A stretch of 64,000 nt of DNA, from the NCBI GenBank assembly GCA_918807975.1, contig OU964921.1, positions 7,163,498-7,227,497 on the forward strand. The letters are read 5' to 3'. A model generated the notes under the pieces. The model saw nothing but the letters and a program-made list of their open reading frames with translations. It was not told the origin of the DNA and searched no databases. Shown here piece by piece: positions 23,919-36,740 of this stretch. The stretch is from Aplidium turbinatum. Lineage: Eukaryota > Chordata > Ascidiacea > Aplousobranchia > Polyclinidae. Each line of letters opens with the position of its first letter. Positions within the stretch are counted from its first letter, which is position 1. The translations under genes and the position numbers were made by a program.

Positions 23919-25552
23919 AACATCAATTCTTTTTCACTAAGACGTCTGCAAACGTTAAATCAACGTACAAAAGGTTAGTTTGTTGGGCAAGTATTGCTGT
24001 AACTTCAATAACTGGCGATTCTAAGCTGATAAAAGTTAAATTATTTTCTCTTGAGTTATTATTTTGAATTAGCTACCAATAAGAAGCTGTGTCAAACCAT
24101 TGTTTCACAACGAAATAAAAATTTACTCTCGTAGTTTTTACGAAGTTCTGAGCGACAGAAAATGTAATAAATTTAAAGTAGTGTTTTATTGTAGCAAACC
24201 CAAAGCACTTATGAGTGATTAATACCCAGTTCATTTGTATCAGCCACATTTTACCCAGTTACAGATTTTATTGTGTTTCACTCGTGCTAGGAGGCTCATA
24301 CGCACATCATGCATGTGGGTTGTTCGACTTCTTCTTAAACACAAGCTTAGCAATTCCAGGGGTTTTAAGCTAAACGCAGGTTTGACTCCAATATTATGCT
24401 GCTATTGCCCTATATTGATTGTTCATTCAGTAACACAGCTCGCTGTACATTATTTCAACGACGAATACTAATGAGTTGTAGAGACAAATTCAAATCGTAA
24501 TTTTTTTTTGACAAATCAAAGTCACATCTGTCAATATGCAGTTTTGATTTCTATTGTACATTTTGTATAGACTTCATAACACGGAGCCATAGTACACTTA
24601 CGAAAGTGTAAATTTGTAAAACATTGTTTTCTATAAATTCCTCACTTTCACCTAACTTCCTGCGCGTAGGCCTACTACGCAGCAGACAAGTTATAGTTTG
24701 TCCATCTTGTTTCATGTTCATAGCGTCCAGAACGGAAAATTCCAAGTAACTAATCAACCCTTTGTGCAATGCATATCATTATGTGACTGCGGATCTTGCC
24801 TGAAAAGTGTTTTGGTGTAAATAGAAATTAAAAATTTGCACTGTAATATAGTTGTCGATAAATCATCCTACTTATATTCGCGTAATGGTTGTCATATTAT
24901 TGCGTATTGTCGTTATGTTATCGATACTTTCTTTATGTTTGGTAATAGTTCACCTGTATTACTCGATCAGACTCTACAACTGCCTATGAACTTGTTCTTG
25001 ACCAGGATAATCTAATCAACTCTGTGCAAAGAAAGGTCTCCATCTGCGTATTCTTCAAGTCTATGTTTGAATTTTCTCTATTTTATCGAAAAATTTATTG
25101 ATTTTGTCATGTGATTTATCAGAACGATATGTTCTGTTAAACATTTTTGATGTAATTTTAACCAATAAAATATTACTTAGAGTAATTGATCGAGTAACGT
25201 GTTTATCAACTTATAACCTTAGATAATTTTTTAACTAGTTTCTGCTCACCTTTGCTTGGATTAACCTAGCTAAGGCCTACTTCAGGAGTTTTTAAATCTT
25301 TTTGTTTTTCGGCAGAATCGATTTACGGTGCTGCAATGTTAGATTACGTTTTCTTCACCACAAAGGTAGTTTTGTTGTTGCAGTAAGCAATGCTGATAAC
25401 AGGGCCGTGTTAACCTCCCGTTCCCCCCGGTCGGGAGGCGCATAATTTTTTCCACCAACTTTCTGTCTCATTTACATATTTCGGTACGTGTAGCCATTAT
25501 TGGTTACGTCGCATAGAGTTTGTGTTAATACCGTGTGAATGCAAACCTGCTT

Positions 25553-25625
25553 TCGTTGGCGTGTTTGGTTCAGTGGTTTCATTTTGTGCCTTATGTTCTT
25601 GAGAACAACGGTTCGACGCCCATCG
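25553..25625 (+). repeat. tRNA-like pseudogene or SINE head
   Basis: tttggttcagtggtttcat (A-box-like) and acggttcgacgccc (B-box-like) at tRNA spacing; arms do not pair well. Confidence 0.35.
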
Positions 25626-26916
25626 AAGTCAATTTTTTTCTTTGGATTAATTTTTGAGGTGCACAAAAGCTTTTCAAAAAAAGTAGGGTTAGGATTAATG
25701 GGTTAGAGCTAATTCTTTGGGTTAGAGTTCTTGATCAATTCGGAAAATCTTACTTTGAGAGTGACCAGAATCAATTTCTTCTCTCAACTTTTTTAAACTT
25801 GTCTAGACTAGGTGTGTCTTCAGGCTTCATTTTTTTCAAGTTCAATGTTTATATTTGGACCTGGAGGGCGAAAATCGGCTGCTGACTTTGAAAACCGCGC
25901 AAAGAAAATGAATCGCTAAAAACAGTTAGGCCTACCGCGCGCGGTAGCCAGTAATGGTTACGCTCACAGAAATATGTAAGTGAAACAGAAAGTTCGTGGA
26001 AAAAATATTTTGAGGCCGGGATGGGCCCACGGCTGATTAGGGGCCCACTCATTTTAATCTAATGTTTTTTGACTGTTTAAAAAATACTACAGAAGCTTGA
26101 TGACCAATAGCTATTTAATCATGCAAAGCCGTATTGACTGCTTTCCACACCTCCGACTGGGGGCCGACCTCTAACTTGGGGCCCACTCATATTTAGTTTG
26201 TGCAGCGTTTTCGGCTTGTAATTTTACAAGCTTTTTTCTATTTTTGTAAAAGTTTTTCGCTCGCTTCTCTCACTCAGCCACATTTCTTGCATCTCGAGGA
26301 TATTGGGCAAACATAGTTGGTGATTAAAGGGAGTGAAAAGTTTTTTGTGTCTAAAAAAAACTAACAAAATGATGCAATATTTCGAAATAAACGCTGCTCA
26401 CTAAAATAGCCTAGTTAATTAATAATACTTAGATTGATCACTTTCCAATGTGAATCGAGATAGGTTATAAAGTGAAAATGTTATCTGTGAAAGTGGGGCC
26501 ACTTTAGGTAAAATTTTCGTAGCCTGCTGAAAGGCTACGACACACTATAGGCGTTACAAACTTCCAGAAATAAATTATTGAAATCCTGTGAGTGTGAATA
26601 AATTTTTTTTTGAAATGGTAGGCTAACCTAAATTTTAAAGCAAGACTTCTACTGCGATCCAATTTTAATTTGATGAATTTGGTCACATGCAAAGTGTGCA
26701 TCTTGATGAATATTGCTCCTAAAAAGTAACGAAAACAAGATTATATTTGTCAAAGTTTTCTTGGGGCTAGCCCTCCATAGCCACCTCCTTTTCCGTTTCA
26801 TTTATGTGAATGATAAGTTTTGCATTGTTCATTTCTGTTGTAAATTTTAGATTTAACATAGCCTATTCAAGTTTATTACATTTACAGAAACACAAAACTA
26901 CGCAACAAATTAAATA

Positions 26917-26953
26917 TCGAACGTTTTTAACATCACAAGATGTCCTCTTCAGG
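26917..26953 (-). ncRNA. degenerate hammerhead-like motif, Penelope-type
   Basis: On the minus strand CTGAAGA is followed by the stem ACATC/GATGT and then TAAAAACG, where GAAA would be expected. This resembles motifs in Penelope-like element ends; one core base differs. Confidence 0.35.
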
Positions 26954-27074
26954 GATAACATACATAGCCTACAGTTTACTACATCTGAATAAAATAGCCT
27001 ACAATGGTTTACTAAATCTATCAACAGGAAAAAACAAAAACTGCACAGTAGGCTACTTCTGACTAGCTGTAGAC

Positions 27075-27512
27075 CAGGGCTACTCAACTAATTTTAGCAA
27101 AGGTCCATTTTAACAAGTTGAATATTTTTGCGGTCCGGTGAATATTTCACATGCAACCACAAAAATTAAACAACCAGTACGAGCACCGAAACACTTTTCA
27201 GGTAGTATGTAACACGACTTGGATTTTTGTCAGACACAAACAAAGAAATAAAAAAGGGAAAATGTAATGTGTTTCTTTGTTGTGTAGCTGTGTGGATCGC
27301 ACATCAGAGAAGACAGCAAAGCGTTTGGGGGGTCTGGGGGCGAAGCCCCCAGCTCCTTGGTTAATCACAAAAAATTGCTTTTCCCTAATGGAAATCTGTT
27401 TTAAGAGGCCCTAAAATGTGGCAATGAAGATATTCTTCTGGAAGCCCCAGGTCCACCTTCAACACCCAGAAGGTCTGGGTTCGGACCGCGGTCCGCCAGT
27501 TGAGTAGCCCTG
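27075..27512. mobile_element. hAT-type MITE (438 bp)
   Basis: Ends CAGGGCTACTCAACT and AGTTGAGTAGCCCTG are perfect inverted repeats. Flanks ctgtagac and ctgtggac form an 8-base duplication with one mismatch. No coding capacity. Confidence 0.88.
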
Positions 27513-27527
27513 CTGTGGACTATTGTC

Positions 27528-27830
27528 CGCTCGGTTAGCTCAGTGGTTGCGCGTCCGACTCAAGTTCATGTGGCGCTGGTTCGACTCTCGAGGTGTGCGC
27601 TTGAGCAACGCATTTCAGTACTGCTCTCCATTCAGCAGCACCTAGTGAATGGAATAGTTTCCCGGCAACACTTCAACAATCGGAAAATTTCGCTTTGCTA
27701 ATCTCGGTAATCGGCCCTGCGTCAAGAGCCTCTACAAGTAGCCTAGTGAAACTACCAGGAATAACCTATCAAAGGCTTTGTCAGTCCGAGGATAAAGATT
27801 CAAAAACCAACCAGCTCAAACTCAACTATA
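27528..27830 (+). mobile_element. tRNA-derived SINE, copy 2
   Basis: Best-preserved copy: A box ttagctcagtggttgcgcg, B box ggttcgactctcg, then the body shared with 823-1145 and the tail cagtccgaggataaagattc. It lies 15 bases after the MITE at 27075-27512. Confidence 0.8.
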
Positions 27831-27927
27831 ACCTAGGCTCTAAGAGCATCTTAAGTACGTATATTAACATATTAAGTACGGTACTAACGTTGCTTATGAG
27901 AAAATGTGATCTTTAGTTGCTTTTTTC

Positions 27928-29597
27928 CAGAGATGTACGTATGCGCCGCAAATTCTACGCCGCATACTTGCGGCGTAGACTTTTTGTTTGCGCTAACGCT
28001 TGCGGCCACATTTTTTTGGATAGTTTGCGCTTGAGGCTGCGCCGTAAAGTTTTCGCGGTTTTTTAGCGCATAGCGTCAACGCATACTTTTTACTGTCTTA
28101 GTTGTTGTTTGCAATTTTTTTTGTCAAACTGCGAAATGTTGACGTCTTGCAATTGCCCATTGTTCTAGTGTTGTGTCACAGTGTCATTTATTGTTCAGTC
28201 AGCTGGAGTTTGTTTGTATATCGCACTACTGCCTTTGACGCTAGAGTCCCACGCGGAGACTGAAGTCTTGCAGAAAAAATTAGTTAAAACAACTTAGGCC
28301 TACTGAGAAATTAGTAAATAAGGGTCAAAACAGGAATGTAGGCTAATGTAAGCAAGCAAGTAGGTAGGTTGGTAATGTCGCTCCATGTAAAATATAAACA
28401 ATGACTTGGCTTCGTAGTGTGAAGTATTTTTAGTCAAGCAGTGTTGAAGGCGTTTGTAAGCAATTGTGAGCACTTTGATTTATATTAGTTAAGTCTTGCA
28501 TTTTGGGGCAAATCAGAAACTTCTCAGTCAATGAGCATTAAAAGTGAAGTGGGAAAGTTGCTCGTTGTCCCAAATACCACCAGATGGAACTCCGTTTATG
28601 ATGGTGTTGCTTGTTTGGTAGGCATTTGCGATAGCAATAAAGCTGGATTATCAAATGCTTAAGTAGAAAACTGGAAATGCGCTTTTTTACGACAAGTGAG
28701 TAATCTAATGTCTATGAGTTTTGGTAGTAAAAATTTGATATTTAGGTAAACCCTTCATAAAAACCTTGTGCATGGTATAAAAAACAGGTGAGTACTGAGC
28801 TATAGTTTTAATCCACAATTCAATTGCATAAACAGAATTACACTGTACTGTAAAAGTAATGTAAGCAAGTTTCGTTTGTGAAAAAGTTACCATTGACTTT
28901 ACAGGTTTGGACGGTTGTTTACTGATGCGGATTCCATACTCGCCAGCGCCACACATCCGAATTACAGGCTTTCGCGGTGGCTCGATTGGTTGCCTGATGT
29001 CAATCCAGTAGAAATTCGAAAAATGGCCACTTGCCACATATCAAAGTTGTTAAAAAACTCTGAGGCTGAGAGCTACTGCAACCAGACGAAGGAAGCCAGC
29101 GACAACGAACCCCGTGGACTACTCCATGCTCTTTATGAGGACACTGGCAAAGACAGCATAGACGAGGTTGTAAAAGCGTACTTGGAAGAGCGGCCATACA
29201 AAGGACCATTAACCGTGGGCGCTTTTCCAACGAAAGATCTCCAAAATACTTTTTTTCGCTACAACACGCCAATACCTTCCAGTGCTGCGGTTGAAAGAAT
29301 GTTTTCAATGGGCAAAGACATATTGAAACCAAAACGCAGCAAAATGTCAGCTGAACACTTTCAGATGCTTGTGTTTCTTCGTGGAAATTCAAAATAAAAC
29401 TTGTTTGTTTCGAGTGGTTTATACCGTATGAATGTTTAGCACTTAGCAAACAAAATGAGTTTGCGCTAGTGTATGCGCTGACGCTGGTGCCGCCAACTTT
29501 TTTTACAAGTTGCGTTGACGCATGCGGCGTATAGTTTTTCGAACGTTTGCGTTTGCGCTGACGGCGTCAATATTTTTTGTATGCGCGTACATCACTG
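27928..29597 (+). mobile_element. hAT DNA transposon, internally deleted
   Basis: CAGAGATGTACG and its inverted partner CGTACATCACTG bound the element, with a perfect 8-base duplication CTTTTTTC (27920-27927, 29598-29605). Both ends carry GC-rich gcgccgc/gcatgcggcg strings. At 1670 bases it is shorter than complete hAT elements (usually 2.5-5 kb); only a mid-transposase piece and the C-terminal part remain. Confidence 0.92.
28530..29397 (+). pseudogene. hAT transposase, partial (C-terminal dimerisation domain)
   Basis: Near 28570-28620 a fragment reads VVPNTTRWNSVYDGV, the conserved TRWNS block of hAT transposases. After an intron-like gap with an acceptor at about 28902, FGRLFTDADSILASATHP begins the C-terminal part, which ends with PSSAAVERMFSMGKDILKPK and MSAEHFQMLVFLRGN, the hAT dimerisation motif, and a stop at 29397. 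The N-terminal zinc finger and most of the catalytic RNase H-like region are missing. The protein would not work alone, but its C-terminal exon is open. Confidence 0.85.
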
Positions 29598-30686
29598 CTT
29601 TTTTCCATATAGAATTCAAATTCAGGTGTTCTCCAGCGCTAGTCGATAAATGTCTTGTTGACATACCGGTACGGATGAATGTCAGCAGGGCCGTAGCAAG
29701 GAAGAACGTGGCCCCCTCCGAACACAAGTCCGGAGCCCCTTCCAGAGCAAAAACTGGAATGTGGTATTTATTTTACACAACATGCAGGGTTCATATTATG
29801 TATATACAGTAGAGGGCACAGTTCCGCTAATTAGCGAAGCTAACGCTTTGGTTAGCGAATTAGCATTTTCGCTAATATTTAGAAATTTTAGCAGACTCGT
29901 TAGCGAAAGTAAATTTATTGGAAATCCGCTGATTTCTTTGTTGAAAGCTAACTTTTACATTAGCTGCGCACACCACTGTGTATTAGGGTGGCTCATTTTC
30001 TTTGATGTTCTTTAAAATTGTTGTCAGTTTGGAATAATGTTCCATTTTGCTCACTGATATTTGTAAACCAAAAATTTTTGTTGGGTTTTGACCTTTGACC
30101 CTGGTTCACCCAAGGAGAAATTCTGAATTTTTCTAAAAAATTAGTAAATTTCGAAGTGGTTTAGCAGTATCTGAAGAGGGGATTTCTCAAAATTTGACAA
30201 CGTGATCTTGACGTCACTTTCTCTGTTAACTTCCACGTGGAACATCTTCACCCTACTCCAAGTCTGAGAGTCACTAATAGTGCATGCTTTTAGTGTCATT
30301 TTAATTGATTTTACAGCCTTTTCGCAGTCAGTGAATCTATAAGAAAGACCAACAAACAAATTTTGGCATAAAAGATGAGAGTCATTTTAGAGTATTTTAG
30401 GGCCCCTGATTCCGAAAATGCACTTAGTTTTTTCGAATTGGCTCTAGTTTTCGAGATATTCGACAATGAAAATATTTTGAAATCGTTTCTCAAAAGCTTT
30501 CAATTAGCAAATTACTTATTTTTAGCCCTGTTTACCATTATGATGTCATAATTGCACTTGTCTAGTTCAATTGGTTCATATTGCACGAAAGTTCAAAACG
30601 CAAGCAAAGGTTGAAATGAACTCTGTTTAACTTAAGGGAGACATAAATACTCAATGAAAACAGTTGTGAATCAGTAGGCCTACATC

Positions 30687-32262
30687 CAGTGCCGGATTAA
30701 GGGGGGGGCGGACTGGGCTGAAGCCCAGGGCCCCCACTTTTGGAGGCCCCCACTTCAAAGAAAAAAATCTACTAATTTTTTTAGTTGCACAACTGGAGAT
30801 TACTGCTTAAATGTGTATCTCAAACAAGGAAGGGCGGCTCACCCATATGTGCTGCGGTGCTGCAGCACCCCTGCCAAACCCCAGTTATACAATTTTTCTT
30901 CGTTTTTCTAACAAAAAAACATATTAATTTGATACTTTCATATCCGAAAATGGTACGGATTACGGGTCAAAGTTATGATAATGCTGCCAATATGAGTGGC
31001 AAGTATAACGGTCTTCAAGCTCTTCTGCGCGAGAAATGTAGTGTAGCTCATTATGTCCCTTGCACAGCACATTCACTTAATTTAATCGGTAGCCTAAATG
31101 TCCAGTAGAAACATGCCGTTCTGCCGCTGAGCTTTTTGAATTGTTGCAAAGCCTTTACTCATGGCTCGTCTCGTCTACTCATCGTTGGCAAGTCCATCTA
31201 AAATTCCTAGATGGTTTGCCTGTTTTGAAGACATTATCTGATACAAGATGGTCAGTTAGATATGAATAATGATGCATTTCTTCTTCTATCGAGTCTTCTA
31301 AAGTTCGTTGATACACCACAGATTGACACATTCTTCCGCAACGGAGTTATACACTGACAGGTCCCACCTACTGCACCGGATGGCAAGCCGAGGGCAAACA
31401 AGAAGGTGATCCGCTGTATAGGCGTAGCCAGGAAGGCGAAAAAGGCCATGCCCCTCCCCAAATTTTCAAAGTTTGGATTCTAAAGTTGAGCGCTTTGTTA
31501 AAAATATAATAAAGTTTGTAGAAATTTATATCGTTTTCCAAGACATCTGGCTATTAACACCCCCAAGGACTTGTTTTAGAGTTTAGACACACAGAAAGAC
31601 ACCAATAAATTTTACAAATCGTAAATCGCGCAAAATTTACGCGATTTACGTTTCTTTGAACTAATTTGTGGAAGCAATTTCAGAATGGCTTACTCTGTTG
31701 GGTTTTTGTGTAGTTATTGAGTTTTTGTGTAGCTGAGTTTTAGTGTTCTCTAATTTTAGCCGCAATTTTTGCCCGTTCGTGTGTAAGAGCTATCTTTAAT
31801 AAGTTAATAGCTGTTTATCTGCTAATAAATTTCATACAAATATTACCCTAAAAGTGTTTTCAGAAAGCGCTATAATCCATTATTTGAGTGTAATTTTTCA
31901 AAAAATTTCCGGGGGAGCATGCCCCCGGACCCCCTAGAATACGCGTGCCTTCGGCACGCTCTAACCCCCCTACCACTTTTATTGCTTTAACCCACCAGGA
32001 TACGCCACTGCACATCAAGTGGCGATGGCTTTAAATCAAACACTTTGTTGTTCTCTTCAAATCATCAAATATTTGGCCCCCCCAAAATTTTTTTTTGGCT
32101 GCGCCACTGGTCCGCTGTTCGGGGCTCGGTGCCACAGATACATGCAACTGGGCCCGTGTCGTAGCCCCACTCCACCATTAATTTTTAGCGAAAAATGTCA
32201 CTTGATAAGGGCCCCCACTTTCATCTCAGCCCAGGGCCCCATAAAACCTTAATCCGCCGCTG
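30687..32262 (+). mobile_element. hAT DNA transposon (ZMYM1-like transposase), partial
   Basis: Ends CAGTGCCGGATTAAGG and CCTTAATCCGCCGCTG with a perfect 8-base duplication CCTACATC (30679-30686, 32263-32270). The interior is partly replaced by other sequence, including a degraded repeat with gcgtagccagg at about 31420 and gatacgccactg at about 32010. Inserted in the 29984-37840 element. Confidence 0.9.
30951..31257 (+). pseudogene. hAT transposase fragment (ZMYM1-like)
   Basis: ITGQSYDNAANMSGKYNGLQ, then VPCTAHSLNLIG, and further on SSTHRWQVHLKFL and TLSDTRWSVRYE match the middle of ZMYM1-type hAT transposases. The frame is interrupted by at least one stop and a frameshift, and neither the N-terminal nor the C-terminal domain is here. 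Confidence 0.8.
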
Positions 32263-32589
32263 CCTACATCACAAGAAAAATATCCCGAAAGTCATGTGTT
32301 TATGAATGCAGCTTTATATTGAAAAGGTAGGCCTACTGAAATGGATACTTGTACAAATGAAGTTTTATTCTAAGCCTTTGCTAAGGCCAAGTCTTTGCTG
32401 CAAGAAGTTTTTTTCTGGTCTATAGGCTAAATAAATGGCATATGGGCTAATAAAATATGCCTTTGACAAGTAGGATGATGTACAAACAACCCAGATATAT
32501 TTTGATGCATGAGGCAACGCAGAGGAGCAACGCATTCTGCGATAGATACAGCGCTATATAAAAACAAGCATTATTATTACTTTGACATG

Positions 32590-33018
32590 AAGCTGGGTGA
32601 TCAAGATAAGTCCTGCATGGGTTCCTCCTAAAGTATGCAAACATTGCACTCAAACCCGTTTCTGGGCTCAAGGCTAAGCAATTCAGAGTGCCATTGCATA
32701 AAGAGAGCCGTAGAATCACCATGAAAATTGATACTTCTGCACGGTGAGGATGTTCGAAGGAAGTTGGAACATCGTGTTTACATGGAGTGTGCAAGGCAGT
32801 CATTGCATGGATGTTGCTATTTCTGTTTTTTGTTTGCCCTCTCTAGTTTCAAGTGGTGATTTGCTTGAAACAATAGGAAAACGGGCATGACTGAGAGTAA
32901 CTTCAATACCTTCAGTAATGTTTTGAAGCAAGGTCAAGTTTTTTTCTCTAAATCATTTCTACCACCTACTGTTAGTAGTTAAAGATTTAGTTATCAAAAG
33001 TGATGGCAGCTGGAATCT
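32590..33018 (+). pseudogene. N-terminal remnant of the 7.9-kb element's protein
   Basis: KLGDQDKS then APPKVCKHC and, later, YFCT match the opening zinc-binding-like region of a common repeat protein in invertebrates (pattern LGDQDKxWAPHKVCxxC ... CYFC). Several stops and shifts are present. It is interrupted at 33019 by the inserted 3.7-kb element and resumes at 36741. Confidence 0.65.
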
Positions 33019-36000
33019 TAGTCCAGTCAAAATAGGGTTTGACCCACCACTAATTGCAAATGTTTCGACCCATACATTTTCTGAAAGCTTACATCATACA
33101 GAATAACATACTAAAAATCTGCCACGAAAAATTTAGTGGAACCCCCTTTTTAGGGGTGAAAACGAAATGGCCGCCATGTGTCCTAAAAATCTTCATTTTT
33201 CCATGTTTTTTCACCTAATTCATATAATTTAGGTCTGTAAAAGAGCTGATTCTATACAGGAATCCAAAAACAGACATTGGAAAGTTGCAATATGAGACAA
33301 AAACGTGTCTTTTTAAAATTTACAACAATTAAAAAATAAAATGGCCTCCACAAGTCCCAAAAATCTTTAATTTAACCACCATAATCGGAAAAGTGGTTTT
33401 GAAGATTTTGCGTGTTTAGTTTTGCCCTCATATATGAGTGCTGGCGGTCAAAGGGTTAAGGTACCACGTCCTCAATGGTCTGGCTTCATGCAACTTATCC
33501 GCCAAGGAGAACATCAAGACAAAACTTCCGTCTTGTTCCTGCCCATGATTGCCATGGACTCCAGTGATCTCTCAAGAAATTCATTTCGTCTCATGCAACC
33601 ATACAAAGTGTGTCCTGTCATCACACTTGATCAACCATTGTGGCTAAAGGCATTTAGCATGGTTGAAAGTCAGCCAGATCTTCAACCATCTGTGATAAGA
33701 CTCGGAGGATTTCACACCAAGATGAGCTACCTAGGCAGCATTGGACATTTGATGAACGGAACTGGACTTCAACAACTCTTGGAAATAGTTTATGCACCTA
33801 ATTCAGTGGTCCACATGCTGTCCGGAAAAGCAGTGAGTCGCGCAGTCAGAGGACATTTTTTGGTGGATGCAGCCCTTAATGCACAGTTAACCTCGTCAGC
33901 ATTAGATATCAACTTGTCTCATATTCCTGAATCCGATGGGTGCTTTTCAAATGACCACGAACAGGACAACCACTTGATTCTTCAGTTGAGGCATCTAATG
34001 AAACGACTACTATTAGGTGCAGTGTCTCCATCAGATTTAGATCAGAATGAAGTGCTTCAGTGCTTAGAACAGAAAGTACAGAAAACTAAAGACACCCTAA
34101 AAGAATTTAGAACAGCACGACTTTGGCTACAATACATTTCGATGGTCACAATCCTGTGCAGATTCATTAAAGCAGAGCGACTAGGCTTATGGCCATTGCA
34201 TCTGCAGTCCATGTATGAAATGCTTCCGTACTTGGCAGCATCAGGCCACAATCACTATGTGAAAAGTATCCACTTGTACCTAGCCAAGATGTCCAAACTT
34301 CAGAGTGAGATGCCTCTTGTCCACAAGCACTTCATGGAAGGACATCACGTTGTTTGTCGCACAGACAGATGCTGGACTGGTTTCTGGACTGACCTGACAA
34401 TCGAACAATGTCTAATGAGGAGCCTGAAGTCAAGGGGTGGACTTACAAGGGGGCGTGGATTGACAGAGACACAACGACTCATCTGGGTTCTATCTGCACC
34501 AGCATGCGCTCAAGTAAATGAAACCATGCAAGAGTTCACAGGGGTGAAATTTCTCACCAGTGAGCAACACAAAGAGAGTACCCCTGCAAGGATGAGCAGA
34601 GGTATGAAAGATCTTCAAGATCTAATTCAGTATTTGACAGTGAGAAATCCATTTCGAAAGGATGGCCCATTGGCCCACCAAGCCTGAGAAGCATAATGAC
34701 AGGCATTGCAGCTCATGACAGTGTCAACTGTGACTCAGCATGGGATGTAGGTATGAAAATCCTTGCACTAATGCCTGGAGTAAAGGTGACTGAGCATTCC
34801 TTCAGAAAGAAACACCAAGCCATCACCATGGGTGCAAAAGAATCGGTCAAAGTCAAGGACAGGGAAGTGAGTGTTGATCCCATCCTCCTATTTCAACGTT
34901 TAGTCTGTGCTGGCACAACTACGAATCAGCTACCAGATGTATTCCAGTATGAACTTTGTCCATTTCCATCAGCCTTGTTTGAATCAAAGTCCATCATTAG
35001 ACCAGCCAACAAGGCCTCCTTTGCTGACTTCTTGTGGTCTTCATCAATTGAGTCTGCTCCAAAACCATCTAAGCCCCTAGTCCAGCATGTACTAGACGGC
35101 GGTGCCCTGCTCCATAAACTTCCTTGGACAAAAGGAGCGGCATGGGATGAAATCATGCAGATGTACACTGATTATGTGAAGTCCAAATATGGAGCCTGTA
35201 TTGTTGTGTTTGATGGTTACACAGATTTGCCTTCCACAAAAGATGGTGCTCACTTTCGAAGAACTGTTGGTAGGATTGGGGCTGAAGTAATCTTCGATCC
35301 AACAATGAAGCTCCAAACCAAAAAGGAAGACTTTCTTGCTAATCATAAAAATAAACAGCGACCAATCCATATGATGGGGGACAGACTCGAAAGAGCAGGA
35401 TGTGTTGTCCACCATGCCAGAGGAGATGCAGATGTCCTGATAGTAGAAACCGCGATGTTATCTGCACAGCAACAAGACACTGTAGTTTTAGCAAGTGATA
35501 CTGACATTCTGATTTTGCTCATACATTACAAGAAGAGTAATACCACACACAACATCTGGTTGCCAACAGCATCTAAAAAGGACACTAAAAAACCATCAAA
35601 GTGCTAGAACATTTCAGTCACCAGAAAACTTCTTGGAGACACTGTGTCAAATAATCTTCTCTTTGCCCATGCACTGTTTGGGATGTGATACCACTTCAAG
35701 GGTATTTGGAATAGGCAAACAGAAAGCTGTTACAAAACTAAGAACTGATGAAAACTTCAGAACAGCTGCAGTAACTTTTATGTCATTCTCTGCAAATGCA
35801 AATGATGTTGTAAAAGCAGGGAAGTCGGCTCTAATTGCCATGTACAATGGAAGGCAAGATGATAATCTTGCCGTTGAGAACATCTAAGATATCAAATTTT
35901 CTGTGGAAAGACAGCAAGAAGTACGACTGCAGTAGACCCATGTTCTCTTCCTCCCACGTCATCAGCAGCGAGGTTTCACAGTCTCAAGGTATATCATCAA

Positions 36001-36737
36001 GTGCAGGTGTGGCTGGGTCATGAGACAGATGTTCCACCGGAACAGTGGGGTTGGCGTTTTAGTGAAGGCAGTCTGGTGCCTGTGATGACAGACAAACCTC
36101 CAGCTCCATCTCAGTTCCTGGAAATGATTGTATGCAACTGCAAGACCGGCTGTTCTACACTTCAATGCACATGCCGGAAATCTGGTTTAGAATGTACAGT
36201 TGCATGTGGTGAATGTCATGGGTCATGTTCAAATTCGTTATTAGGCCTAATGGAAGACATTGACTCTGATGATGATGCCTTGGTTTGAACTATTAATTGT
36301 TTGATAAAATTAGGTCTTTTACAGAACTAAATTGTGCGAATTAGGTTAAACGATAAGGAAAAACGAAGATTTTTGAGACTCATGGCGGCCATTTTATTTT
36401 TAAATTTTGTTATAAAATTTTATTAAGACAAATTTTTATCTCATTTTTCAACTTTCCAGTGTCTGTTTATAAATTCCTTGTACCAGAAATATAGAACGAG
36501 CTCTTTTACAAAACTAAATTACATGAATTAGGCGAAAAGATACGTTAAAATGAAGATTTTTGGGACACATGGCGGCCATTTTGTTTTTACCCCCAAAAAG
36601 GGGTGTTCCACTAAATTTTTGCAGCAGATTTTTAGTATGTTATTCTGTATGATGTAAGCTTTCAGAAAATATATGGGTCAAAACATTTGCAATTAGTGGT
36701 GGGTCAAGCCCTATTTTGAGCCGGATTAACTGGACTA
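33019..36737 (+). mobile_element. 3.7-kb DNA transposon, nuclease-CXC family, copy 1
   Basis: Termini TAGTCCAG and CTGGACTA (33019, 36737) with a 3-base duplication TCT (33016-33018, 36738-36740). The inverted repeats continue inward about 400 bases, sharing aataacatactaaaaatctg and atggccgccatgtgt. Insertion is inside the coding region of the 29984-37840 element: the frame reading AAGILAPHLDQHG is continuous across the site if one TCT is counted, which supports the inferred ends. The element encodes one large protein, now in three or four frames. Confidence 0.85.
33422..36288 (+). pseudogene. large transposon protein: N-terminal domain, XPG/FEN1-like nuclease, CXC domain
   Basis: A 421-codon frame (33422-34687) has FLPMIAMDSSDLSR, TLDQPLWLKAF and RLGGFHTKMSYLGSIGHLMN, then GKAVSRAVRGHFLVDAAL, blocks seen in a large family of uncharacterised invertebrate proteins. 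The next frame (34696-35607) has VLDGGALLHKLPW, VVFDGY, GDADVLIVETA and ASDTDILILLIHY, then (35633-35887) GCDTTSRVFGIGK. These have the order of acidic motifs and helical DNA-binding loop of XPG/FEN1 nucleases. The last frame (36001-36288) carries a Tesmin/TSO1 CXC cysteine pattern, CxCx3Cx4CxCx6Cx3Cx2Cx3C, at about 36130-36230. Three frame breaks separate the parts. Whether the N-terminal part is the transposase is an inference. Confidence 0.75.
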
Positions 36738-36740
36738 TCT

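Larger units (their letters stand above)
23567..27066. other. intergenic region after villin, no gene recognised
   Basis: The start holds the villin 3' untranslated region; AATAAA at 24114-24119 is one possible polyadenylation signal. Further on there are two palindromic-element copies (23831-23985), a tRNA-like string (25553-25625), and paired ggggcccactcat blocks (about 26040 and 26180). Open frames are short and unlike known proteins. Confidence 0.6.

Noticed and set aside
29000-29449. 149-codon open frame on the minus strand
   Set aside because: Antisense shadow of the hAT transposase C-terminal exon on the + strand.
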